From Pelobates cultripes (Eukaryota > Chordata > Amphibia > Anura > Pelobatidae), in contig OW240917.1 in NCBI GenBank assembly GCA_933207985.1, forward strand, positions 241,622,903 to 241,686,902: 64,000 bases of DNA. Reading direction: 5' to 3'. This document shows positions 45,375 to 55,240 of the stretch, one piece after another. Under the pieces are notes generated by a model that saw nothing but the letters and a program-made list of their open reading frames with translations, had not been told where the DNA came from and did no database searches. The translations under genes and the position numbers were made by a program. Every line of letters begins with the position of its first letter. Position 1 is the stretch's first letter.

Positions 45375-46405
45375 TTCAATTATTACCCAAACCTGGTAAG
45401 GCACCTAATGTCTGCTTACATTTTCACCCCATTTCATTAATTAATAATGATACTAAAATATAATCCAAAATGTTGGCCAATAGACTTAATCGACTTCTTC
45501 CATCCCTAATCGATAAAGACCAGGTGGGTTTTGTTATGAACCGTCAAGCTCCGGGTGGCACCAGGCGTTTCATTAATTTGATACATCATCTTAAACTTAC
45601 CCGCATGCCTTCCTTGCTTCTTTCTTTGGACATGGAGAAGGTGTTCGATTGGATCCATTGGGACTACCTGAGGGAGATTCTGTCGCGCTTTAACATCCCA
45701 GACCCCTTCATCAAGGCTGTATTTGCACTATATTGTCAACCAACTGCCAGAGTATCTGCGACTGGATTAGTGTCCAAAAATTTTTAATTCTGTGAAAATT
45801 ACTCTCCTTCCTAAAATGTTATATTACACAAAGAATAATGTTAGGTCATCTTCTTATATCAGCTACAGTTAACAGTCATTCCAAGATATTGGAAAGCTAA
45901 TACTATTCCCTCTGTCAAAGATGTTTTACTGTTACTATTTGAGAATAAACGTGAACTCGCTCTCCATATACTATTAGCTACTAATGTACTCCTCAGACAT
46001 GGTCTGAATGGGAGAAAGCTATGAGGAGTAAGTACAAGTTTAATAATGTTTCCACCTGACCGAAAGCAATCTGTCCATTTATACTTGACTCATTATTTAC
46101 CGTGTTTATACCTTAATATCTGACACTTACACAAATGCATATTACATAAATACTTGTAATTTTTCTTCATGTCATTTTTTATCAAATTCAATTATTTCAT
46201 GTTATAATGTGAATGCAAAACTTTCTTTTTTTTTTTACCCCCCCCCCAGTATTTTTTCCCTTGTTTTTTTCTATAATAGGAATTTTCCTACTTTGTCAAT
46301 ATATATATGTTACAATGCACACACATTATTGATTGTCGAAATGTTGACAAAAAATGTACAATTTCTTCTTATTATTATTCTAAAACAATAAAAAAAACAT
46401 TTGAA
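45375..46405 (+). pseudogene. L1/Tx1-type ORF2 fragment, internally deleted
   Basis: Near 45390-45445 the plus strand reads KPGKAPNVCLHFHPISLIN. After an in-frame stop, the frame 45470-45787 gives MLANRLNRLLPSLIDKDQVG, then LLLSLDMEKVFDWIHWDYL, the front half of the reverse transcriptase. FYADD-type and later RT motifs are missing. At about 45880-46020 a frame with IPRYWKANTIPSVKDVL and ALHILLATNVLLRHG is the C-terminal end of ORF2, so a large internal piece was deleted. An AATAAAAAAAAC tail ends it at about 46405. Confidence 0.82.
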
Positions 46406-46790
46406 AAGATTTTGTGCAAAAACGTCCAAATCAAATTCCTTTAATCCACATCTGAAGGGATTACCTGTGAAGACACATAGTGTGTGTGTGATGGGTGCTG
46501 AGTATGGAGTCCGTAATACTGCACGCTGAATGATGAATATGGAGAGAGCAATGCATGGCCTCTAATGTCAGCGATGACAGACTGCCTGAGATGGGGGACA
46601 ATATGCATTGGCAGGATGGGAAATATCAATGATTTCTTTTTTAAAATTAATTTTAGTCTTAAACGTTCTACATAATACCTAAAATTACTGAAAGCATTAT
46701 TTGGATATTACATATCTTTACAAAACAATAATAATACATAAATGAAAATAGAAAGAATGTGTCGAAGAGGGAGGCTGGAGTTATCATCGC
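46406..46790. other. Non-coding stretch
   Basis: No feature recognised. Confidence 0.4.
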
Positions 46791-47224
46791 TATCTCACCG
46801 ATATCCTCACCGAGACAGCGTAACTTACCCATGTGCCAATTCTCACCAATATCCTCACCGAGACAGCATAACTTCCCCATGTGCCAATTCTCACCGATAT
46901 CCTCACCGAGACAGCGTAACTTAACCATGTGCCATTTCACACCGATATCCTCACCGAGACAGCATAACTTACCCATGTGCCAATTCTCACCGATATCCTC
47001 ACCGAGACAGCATAACTTACCCATGTGCCAATTCTCACCGATATCCTCACCGAGACAGCATAACTTACCCATGTGCCAATTCTCACTGATATCCTCACCG
47101 AGACAGCATAACTTACCCATGTGCCAATTCTCACCGATATCCTCACCGAGACAGCGTAACTTACCCATGTGCCATTTCTCACCGATATCCTCACCGAGAC
47201 AGCGTAACTTACCCATGTGCCAAT
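46791..47224 (+). repeat. 48-bp minisatellite (CACCGATATCCTCACCGAGA), left part
   Basis: The unit is CCAATTCTCACCGATATCCT then CACCGAGACAGCGTAACTTA then CCCATGTG, 48 bp, about nine units. It is unrelated in sequence to the other 48-bp array. The array continues at 50118 after the LTR insertion. Three-base-compatible length keeps frames open on both strands. Confidence 0.93.
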
Positions 47225-47323
47225 TGTGGCAAACCTAGCCACTTGGACATTATTTAAGTACTGTCGCTTTAAGGGTTGCCTGTATGTTTTTCGTGTTATG
47301 TGTGTTCCAGCGTGTAATGTAAT

Positions 47324-49196
47324 TGTGGCAAACCTAGCCACTTGAACTATAACTAGAGACTGTGCCTTTAAGGGTTGCCTACAGGTCTGGGGAGATATGC
47401 GCTTTATTGTTATGTATGTGCTTAATGTATTTTCTGCAGTGACTGTAACTATCTGTTTCGCCGAATGCAAATGGCGGTTTGTATGGGGATTCCCGTTCGT
47501 TTCACGAACGGCACTTTGGAGGGCCGTTCGTGAACCAAACGCGATACCCCCTAATAGCCCACACACTTAGAGGCGTGTGGCGCTAGTTAACCGATTGCAA
47601 CAATGTTGCAATCGGTAATTAGAGGCTCTCCTGGGTGGCCGTCGTTCGACTACTGACCATGCGGCGGTCGGCCATCTTGGATCCTTTGTTCCCTCAGCGG
47701 GGTTATGTCGTCGAGCGCCTGGTACTAAAAACGGCTACTCGACGGCATGAGCCCCGCTGAACCTCCAGGGCGTTCGGGAGTTTCGGGACATTCGGTATTT
47801 TGTTCCCTAAAAGCAATCGGTTCTTTTTATATATTTTATACGAATTGTGTTGTTCGTGCGGTGTTCGGTTATTTTAGCTGGGATCTGAGCGGTAATCTCA
47901 CGAATGATACCCTCAGACCCCAGCTATCTACCGAACGTCCATTCGTGTAAATCCACTGTATATTCACCGAGTTATGGATTTTTATGTGAATTATCGGTTC
48001 TGCTGCACGAGGGGATAACCCACTTAACGGTGCATTCTGGGAAGATGATCCCTCTCATGCAGCAGTGCCTGATGGGAGAAATATGCTGTAATGTAAGTCC
48101 CCCATGTAGTCCCCTCTGGGAGTGCCCCTGGGGAGGGACTCAGGAAACCCCTTGCATGGGGACTTGTATAAATTGTCCTGCTGATTAAAAGGTTGTCAGT
48201 TGACTCCCAGAACTGTGTCTCGTCCGGTTATTGGGAGGTTGGGGATATTGCCTTGTTGTTTCAGCGCTTGACTGTGGATTTGTTTCTGAACCAGCGGAAT
48301 TCGTGGATTTAGTGATAGTGAATTAGGGATAACCACACACGAGAAGGATTTGGGCATTGTTATAGACAACAAATTAGGCAGCAATATGCAATGTCAATCT
48401 GCAGTTGCTAAGGCCAGTAAGATTTTGTCATGTATAAATAGGGGCATAAATTCTCGGGATGAAAATATAATTTGCCTCTTTATAAATCGCTGGTAAGACC
48501 ACACCTTGAATATGCTGTGCAATTTTGGGCGCCTGTTCTAAAGAAGGATATCATGGCACTGGAGAGGGTCCAGAGACGAGCTACAAAATTGATAAAAGGA
48601 ATGGAGCATTTTAGTTATGAAGAAAGGTTACAAAAATTAAATCTGTTTCGTTTGGAAAAACGGCGCCTGAGAGGGGATATGATAACTTTATACAAATATA
48701 TTCGGGCCAGTACAAACCTTTATCTGGAAATCTATTCATAAACAGGGTTATACATAGGACACGAGGTCACACATTTAGGCTGGAAGAAAGGAGATTTCAT
48801 CTAAGGCAAAGAAAAGGTTTTTTTACAGTAAGAACAATAAGGATATGGAATTCTCTGCCTGAAGAGGTGGTTTTGTCAGAGTCCATACAGATGTTTAAAC
48901 TGAAATTGGATAAATACTTACAAAAACATAACATACAGGGATATAATTTCTAATAAGTGGGGTAATAGCTGATTGATCCAAGGAGACATCTGACTGCTAT
49001 TTTGGGGTCAAGAAGGAATTTTTTCCTAGTTTGTGGCAAAATTGGAAGTGCTTCAGACCAGGTTTTTTGCCTTCTTTTGGATCAACAGCAACAACATTAC
49101 TGAGGAAGGCTGAACTTGATGGACGCAAGTCTCTTTTCAGCTATGTAACTATGTAACTATGTAACTATGTAACTATATTATTGGCGTTCCGCTACA
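47324..49196 (+). mobile_element. Solo LTR 5 (inner), nested in LTR 4 and split by a CR1
   Basis: Starts TGTGGCAAACCTAGCCAC at 47324, ends GGCGTTCCGCTACA at 49196, with exact 5-bp duplication GTAAT (47319-47323 and 49197-49201). It is the same family as its host LTR and shares long near-identical blocks (for example GCCATCTTGGATCCTTTGTT and TAGCTGGGATCTGAGCGGTA). Removing the CR1 leaves about 1.0 kb. Confidence 0.88.
48310..49182 (+). mobile_element. CR1-type LINE 3' end inside LTR 5
   Basis: Frames read EKDLGIVIDNKLG-like sequence (48345-48380), then the 48472-48741 frame with [20 protein letters not shown] and [15 protein letters not shown], the C-terminal end of a CR1-group reverse transcriptase. 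The 3' tail is four copies of an ACTATGTA octamer (49140-49176), the CR1 signature. Frameshifts near 48740 and 48780 break it. Confidence 0.87.
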
Positions 49197-50117
49197 GTAA
49201 TGCAATTGTATAACTGTATTTCCTGCCTTGGCTATCTGCCGAAAGCAGATAGCTGATTCCCTTTCGTTTCACGAACGGCACCTTTGCGGGCCGTTCGTGA
49301 ACCGAATGAACCATCATTTAATAGCCCACACACTTAGAGACGTGTGGCGCCTATTAACCGATTGCAACAATGTTGCAATCGGTAATTAGAGGCTCTCCAA
49401 GGTGGCTGTCGTTCGACTACCGACCATGCGGCGGTCGGCCATCTTGGATCCTTTGTTCCCTCAGCGGTGTTTGGTCGTCGAGCGCATGGTACTAAAAATG
49501 GCAACTCGACGGCACGAACACCGCTGAGCTTCCAGGCCGTTCGGGAGGTCTGGGCCGTTCGGTATCCTGTTCCCTTACATGCAATCGGTCTTTTGAAGAT
49601 ATGTTTTAATGAATGTGTTTTTTGTGCGGCGTTCGGTTGTTTTAGCTGGGATCTGAGCGGTAATCTCACGAATGATGCGCTCAGACCCCAGCTATCTACC
49701 GAACATCCATTCATTTAAATAGACTGTATATTCAAAGAGTTATACATTTTAATACGAATTGTAGGTTCTGCTGCACGGAGGGATAATCCACTTAACGGTA
49801 CATTCCTGTGGGAGGATCCCTCTCGTGCAGCAGTGCCTGATGGGAGAAATGTCTTGTACAATAAGTCCCCCATGTAGTCCCCTCTGGGAATGCCCCTGGG
49901 AGGGGACTCAGGAAACCCCTTGCATGGGGCCGTGTATAAATTGTGGAGCTGAAATAAAGACCTCAGTTGACTCCCAGCCTATGTGTCGTCTAGTTCTTGG
50001 GAAGGAAGGGTTACTACAGTGCTACTTGGATTACTGTATGCTGATTCCCCTGGATTATCCTTTGTTGTTCCTGTTACCCAGCGGAGATATTGTGGATTAT
50101 ACTGCCTCTCCGCTACA

Positions 50118-50312
50118 CCAATTCTCACCGATATCCTCACCGAGACAGCGTAACTTACCCATGTGCCATTTCTCACCGATATCCTCACCGAGACAGCGTA
50201 ATTTACCCGTGTGCCATTTCTCACCGATATCCTCACCGAGACAGCGTAAATTACCCTTGTGCCAATTCTCACCGATATCCTCACCGAGACAGTGTAACTT
50301 ACCCGTGTGCCA
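50118..50312 (+). repeat. 48-bp minisatellite, right part
   Basis: Four further units of the array at 46791-47224, with slightly different variants (CCCGTGTGCCATTTCTC). Confidence 0.93.
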
Positions 50313-50557
50313 TTTCTCTCGTTCCATCCTTAGCCGATAAACGTTTGACTTTTAACTAAACACCGGTAAGGTGTAATCCACGTTCTCTAATTCTTCGCTC
50401 TTAGATATTTAGATGTTACACAAATATGTAACACATTCATGTTCCATGTTGTATGAATAAATAGTGTTTACATTTATATCTGGTATAATAATGAGAATTA
50501 GCTTCATTTCATGTATTTCCTGAGACAAACACAATTATTTAATGATAATTAGCTTGT
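50313..50557. other. Short non-coding spacer
   Basis: No feature seen. Confidence 0.4.
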
Positions 50558-51285
50558 TTAACCCCTTTGCGACCGTGGACAGTTCAGGACCGTCATCGGT
50601 ATTTTACCGTTGAGGACCACTGACTTCCTGAACCGTCATAACGGTAAGATGTACTTACCCGATCACCGTCTTTCCCCCGACGGCGATCGGTGTGGCTCCC
50701 TGCGGCGAATTAGGACCCCGGGAGTCATGTGATCGCTCAACAGAGCGGTCACATGGTCACAATAGGTGTCCAAGTGTCTGCCTGCTGGGGGACTGCCTGT
50801 GCTGGCAGGCAGTCTTCCTGCTAGTGTAAAATAAAAAAAAAATAAAAAAAATGTTAATGTTAATAAAAAAATATAATTATATATGTGTGTATAAATATGA
50901 CATATAGACATATATTATATCTATATAATATATGTCTATATATCATATATATATACTGTCATACTAAGTGTATTTTTATATTAATATGTCCTTATATAAA
51001 TATAAAAATACACTTATAATTAAATTACACACGTATATATAATATATATATATATAATAACTATATATTGTATATATATATATATTATATAATACAAATA
51101 ATAAGTAAATTAAATAAAAAAAACAAAAATAATAAAAATTAAAATATATATATATATATATATCTATATTTATATGAAATTTTATTCTAACTGTATTTTG
51201 ATATTTATATATATATATATATATATATATAATCAAAATACACTTGAAATGACATTGTATATATATATATCTAGGTATATATAAA

Positions 51286-51294
<9 letters not shown>

Positions 51295-51379
<85 letters not shown>
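51295..51379. repeat. (AT)n microsatellite
   Basis: About 85 bp of uninterrupted AT dinucleotides within a longer AT-rich core with several smaller (TA)n runs (51030-51240). Confidence 0.97.
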
Positions 51380-51380
<1 letters not shown>

Positions 51381-51798
51381 CCATATACAAAATTACATAA
51401 ATAATTATATAAATATACACATAGACTTCAAATATATAAATGTGCATATATTTTTAAATTCTACGTGCGTATTTATGTAATATTTTTACATAATTAAGTA
51501 ATTTTTTTGATTGCAGGGACCTGCCTGACAACCCAGGCCGAAAGTCCAGAGAATTTAATTTGCTAGCACTGTATTTTACCCTGTAACTTTCCATGACACC
51601 CTAAAACCTGTACATGGGGGTACTGTTTTACTCGGGAGCAGTGGCGTACACATGACCCATGGGGCCCCTGTGCAAAAATTGATCCGTGGCCCCCTCCCCC
51701 CCCCCCGCGCTTAATCAGCCCAGGTCGGGGTCGCAACACATGGTGGCGGGCACCTGGTCGCAGAGCTGCGACCCCGCGACCGCGATATGCACACATAC

Positions 51799-52130
51799 TT
51801 AAAGGACCACTACAGACACCCAGATCACATCAGCTCAATGAAGTGGTCTGGGTGCCAGGTCCCTCTAGTTTTAACCCTGCAGCTGAAAACATAGCCGTTT
51901 CAGAGAAACGGCTGATTCACTGAGGGTTAATCCAGCCTCTGGTGGCTGTCTCATTGACAGCTGCTAGAGGAGCTTCCGCGATTCTGAGAGAAGACACTGA
52001 ACGTCCATAGGAAAGCATTGAGTAATGCTTTCCTATGGGCGGTTTAAATGCGCGCGCGCCTCTTGCCGCGCATGTGCATTTCGGAGCTGAAAGGCGGACA
52101 CTGGGGAGTCCGACGCTGGAGAAAGGTAAA
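51799..52130 (+). mobile_element. TTAA multi-hairpin MITE, copy 4 (3' truncated)
   Basis: Left terminus TTAAAGGACCACTACAGACA is present. The copy ends at about GCTGGAGAAAGGTAAATTC and lacks the other terminus. The TTCTCACTGTGA hairpin is lost and the others are diverged, so this is an older or eroded copy. Confidence 0.8.
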
Positions 52131-52137
52131 TTCTGAA

Positions 52138-52535
52138 GACACACACTCTCACGAACAGACGCATACACACTAGCTAACAGACACACACATTTACTGACAG
52201 ACACACTCAGCGACAGACATACATACACACTCACTTACAAAACATACACTTTCACTGACAAACACACACTCACTAACAGACATCAAACACACTCAGTAAC
52301 AGACACACACAGTAACACACTCACTAGCAGACACACACCCAATAACAGACACATTCACTGACACACACACCAACACACGCACTAACACAAACAAACACTG
52401 ACACACACACACACACTAACACACACACTAACACACACACACATACACTAACACACACACACACTAACACACACACACATACACTAACACACACTAACAC
52501 ACACACACTAACATACACTAACACACAAACACATT
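52138..52535 (+). repeat. CA-rich degenerate array (ACACACTAACACAC type)
   Basis: Short units with CACTAACAGACACACAC and later ACTAACACACACAC. Low complexity, non-coding. It lies within the hAT element. Confidence 0.9.
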
Positions 52536-53106
52536 TATTTTTTTCAAATTTAATCTCCCCAGCCTCCTTACCTTTTGGAGTGCTGGGGTGATTCCCTGGG
52601 GTCCAGTGGTGGTGCTGCTGGGCTCCTGGGCGGCAGGTCACTGGGTAGATGGGCGGGCTGTCTGGGCGGCCGGCGCGCGAGGGAGCACTTTCCCCTGTGT
52701 GCTTCCTATTCAGCTCCCTCGAGCGCCGCGTAGGGATGCCGGCGCGAGGGAGCTGAAGAGGAAGCACTGAGTGCTCCCTCGCGCGCCTGCTTGCCCGACC
52801 GGCCACCTGCCCGCTGGGGTCAGCAGGGCCAGCCTGGGGGGGGGGCCTGAGGTGGCCGCCTCCTGGGCCCCCCAGGAGAAGAGGCTGGCCCTGTGGCTAC
52901 ATACCGGGTCGCAGGGGCGGCCGGGCCCCCTGGTGTGCCGGGCCCGGTCGCAGCCGCAACCCCGGTATGTACGCCACTGCTCGGGAGACTTCGCTGAACA
53001 CAAATATTAGTCTTTCAAAACAGTAAAACATATCACAGCGATGATATTGTCAGTGAAAGTGACTTTTTTGCATTTTTCACACACAAACAGCACTTTTACT
53101 GATGAT

Positions 53107-53345
53107 TAGTGATGTCCCGAACGGTTCGCCGAACGGTTCGCAAACCCATCATTGAGTAAACTTTGACCCTGTACCTCACAGTCAGCAGACACATTCCAGC
53201 CAATCAGCAGCAGACCCTCCCACCCAGACCCTCCCACCTCCTGTGAATAACAGGGACAGACTTCGCTGCTCCTTTCTTTAACCTTGTCTGGGAGTGGAGG
53301 GGTCAACCCTGCTGGAGCCGTATAGTGTGAATGTCATTATATCCA
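53107..53345 (+). mobile_element. hAT element end (TAGTGATG family), fragment
   Basis: TAGTGATGTCCCGAACGGTT then CATTGAGTAAACTTTGACCC and CAGTCAGCAGACACATTCCA match the elements at 32404 and 59253-62274. The GTTCG-rich palindromic part is shortened by a deletion. The 3' side is truncated. Confidence 0.7.
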
Positions 53346-53606
53346 CATATTGAACAGCCAGACTAAAAGTTTGTATTTTACCAAATGACCCAGAATGTTG
53401 CAATTTTACCGACATGCTGCGCTGTGTGCCCTGGCACAATGAATTAAGTTGTGATGTAAACTACTATGTGAGTACAATATCACGAGATCAGGAGTTCATT
53501 ATCCACACCACATATTCTGTAATGGCCCGATTTGCCCTCTGGCTGAATGGACACTGAGTTACTGGCTACGGACTGCATGCTGGATAGGCGTGATAGGTCG
53601 TAATCA

Positions 53607-54073
53607 TTGAAGGACCACTATAGGCACCCAGACTACTTCAGCTTAATGAGGTGGTCTGGGTGCCAGGTCCAGCTAGGTTTAACCCTTTTTTCTATAAACA
53701 TAGCAGTTTCAGAGAAATTGCTATGTTTATAATAGGGTAAATCCAGCCTCTAGTGGCTGTCTCATTGACAGCCGCTAGAGGGCTTCCACGCTTCTCACTG
53801 TGATTTTCACAGACGCCAGCGTCCATGCTTTCCTATGGACTGGCTGAATGCGCGTGCAGTTCCTGCCGCGCATGCACATTCAGCCCATGACGTCGCTATG
53901 GAGGAGGAGAGGAGAAGGAGAGTTCCCCGCCCGGCGCTGGAGAAAGAGTTACGTTTAACCTATTCCACCTTCTTGAGCCCAGCAGGAAGGGGGACCCTGA
54001 AGGTGGGGGCACCCTCAGGGCACTATAGTGCCGGGAAAACGAGTGTTTTCCTGGCACTATAGTGGTCCTTTAA
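53607..54073 (+). mobile_element. TTAA multi-hairpin MITE, copy 5
   Basis: Left terminus TTGAAGGACCACTATAGG (TTAA changed to TTGA), right terminus AGTGGTCCTTTAA intact. The TTCTCACTGTGATTTTCACA hairpin has lost its outer right arm. The terminal hairpin with CACTATAGTGCCGGGAAAAC arms (54020-54065) is strong. Confidence 0.88.
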
Positions 54074-54079
54074 CCCTTT

Positions 54080-54604
54080 CCATGCTGTTTAGGCTGTCAT
54101 AATCATTAACCCTTTCCATGCTTTCCAAGACTTGCATCCATCAAGTTCAGCCTTTCTCACATTTGTTTTTTGCTGTTGATCCAAAAGAAAAACCCAGTTT
54201 GAAGCGCTTCCAATTTTCCAACAAACTAAGAAATCGTTCTTGACCCCAGAATGGCAGACAGATTAATCCTTGGGACAAGAAACTATCCATGATAGTCTGT
54301 CATAATCATTAACCCTTTCCATGGAATTTAGGCATGAAGGTTGGTCTTAATCATTAACCCTTTCGATGCTGGCTAGACGACAGTCTGTCCTCATCATTAA
54401 CCCTTTCCATGCAAGCTAAGCATGAGGGTCTATATTAGCCATGTATTCGTTACATGTATGCTAGGAATGAAGGTCTGTCTAAATCATTTACATACTTAAT
54501 GTCAGCTAGGTGTGAGTTTGTCCTAATCTGTCGTATTTATTAAACCAGTACAAGCTGGTGTGAGGGTTCATCTTGTCCTTAACCCTTTTACATGTCAGCC
54601 AGAA
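54080..54604 (+). repeat. Degenerate left part of the TTAACCCTTT-type satellite
   Basis: Units of about 50-65 bp with TCATTAACCCTTTCCATGCT and AGGTCTGTCTAAATCATT, much more diverged than the part right of 55480. A CR1 3' fragment is inserted in it. Confidence 0.75.
54125..54290 (-). mobile_element. CR1-type LINE 3' UTR fragment
   Basis: CATCAAGTTCAGCCTTTCTC, TGCTGTTGATCCAAAAG and TTCTTGACCCCAGAATGGCA are the complement of the 3' part of the CR1 at 48980-49130. It carries no coding sequence. Confidence 0.8.
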
Positions 54605-54609
54605 AGGTG

Positions 54610-55235
54610 TCTGGCGGGACCGCTGCCTGTTCGTGAATTGCTATGTGTTATCCCCTGTGTTGTGGTATATTCCTGTGTTTTTTTTTACCTGCTCCCGGTT
54701 CGGGAGAGCCAATACGAACGTGTTCTGTTCGCCTCCTGAAACGGGGACCTCCACGAAACCTCCTTAAGAATGGGGTCTTAGAATGTTCACACCACGCAAC
54801 GAGGTGTCAAAACCACAAACCGCAAGGGAAGCCTCGGCGCCATCTAGAGGGAGCATTCGTGGATTGCTTCCCACCTCATTCGGTTCACGAACGAGGACCT
54901 CCCCAGTACCTCTTAGAATGTTCACACCACTCAATTAGAACGTTGGCAACTTGCAACATAAGTGTGAAACCGCAATGGAAGTAATTAATTAATGCTTCCC
55001 TGGGTGGCCTCCATTCGTATAGAGGGGACATTGTCTTTGTGTGTCTTCAACCCTTTGCATGGGGAAAGTATAAAGCCAAGGGTGGCCAATAAAGTTGTTG
55101 TTGTACCCCCAGGACTGTGTGTCATTTGGCTACTGGATGGGAAATGGGTCTCTTTGTGTTAAAGCTGATTCCCTTCCAGGGACAAGACGTGAATCAACAA
55201 GGACAACCGGTCGGGTTGTCGGCAGGCCCGCTACA
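54610..55235 (+). mobile_element. Solo LTR 6 (0.63 kb) inside the 45-bp satellite
   Basis: Starts TCTGGCGGGACCGC (TG changed to TC), ends GGCAGGCCCGCTACA. AGGTG flanks both sides exactly (54605-54609 and 55236-55240). The 3' part has GGCCAATAAAGTTGTTG (poly(A) signal) and GACTGTGTGTCATTTGG, shared with 44211-44397. Shorter than the other LTRs, so it is internally deleted or a different subfamily. Confidence 0.85.
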
Positions 55236-55240
55236 AGGTG

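Larger units (their letters stand above)
47225..50117 (+). mobile_element. Solo LTR 4 (outer), inserted in the 48-bp array and itself split by LTR 5
   Basis: Starts TGTGGCAAACCTAGCCAC at 47225 and ends CCTCTCCGCTACA at 50117. CCAAT flanks both sides exactly (47220-47224 and 50118-50122). Own sequence is 47225-47323 plus 49202-50117, about 1.0 kb. It has GTTCGTGAACCG-type palindromes, TGTATAAATTGTGGAGCTGA with an AATAAAG signal near 49955, and a small GCGGAG...CTCCGC hairpin at its 3' end. Confidence 0.88.
51639..52979. mobile_element. 1.34-kb non-autonomous hAT element
   Basis: Termini CAGTGGCGTACA and TGTACGCCACTG are perfect 12-bp inverted repeats. CTCGGGAG flanks both sides exactly (51631-51638 and 52980-52987). 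Inside are a truncated TTAA MITE (51799-52130), a CA-rich array and a GC-rich right part with GGGGGGGG runs. No transposase. Confidence 0.92.
50558..53106. mobile_element. TTAA-starting dispersed repeat with AT-rich core, split by a hAT element
   Basis: Begins TTAACCCCTTTGCGACCG at 50558. It contains hairpin-like GTCTGCCTGCTGGGGGACTG then CCTGTGCTGGCAGGCAGTC (50776-50814). Then comes a very AT-rich core (50826-51480), including a pure (AT)n run at about 51295-51379. The stretch ending at TACTGTTTTACTCGGGAG (51638) resumes at 52980 as CTCGGGAGACTTCGCTGAAC. The right end of the repeat is not seen. Confidence 0.6.

Noticed and set aside
50976..51236. Tyrosine/isoleucine-rich 86-codon frame
   Set aside because: Translation of (AT)n-rich DNA.
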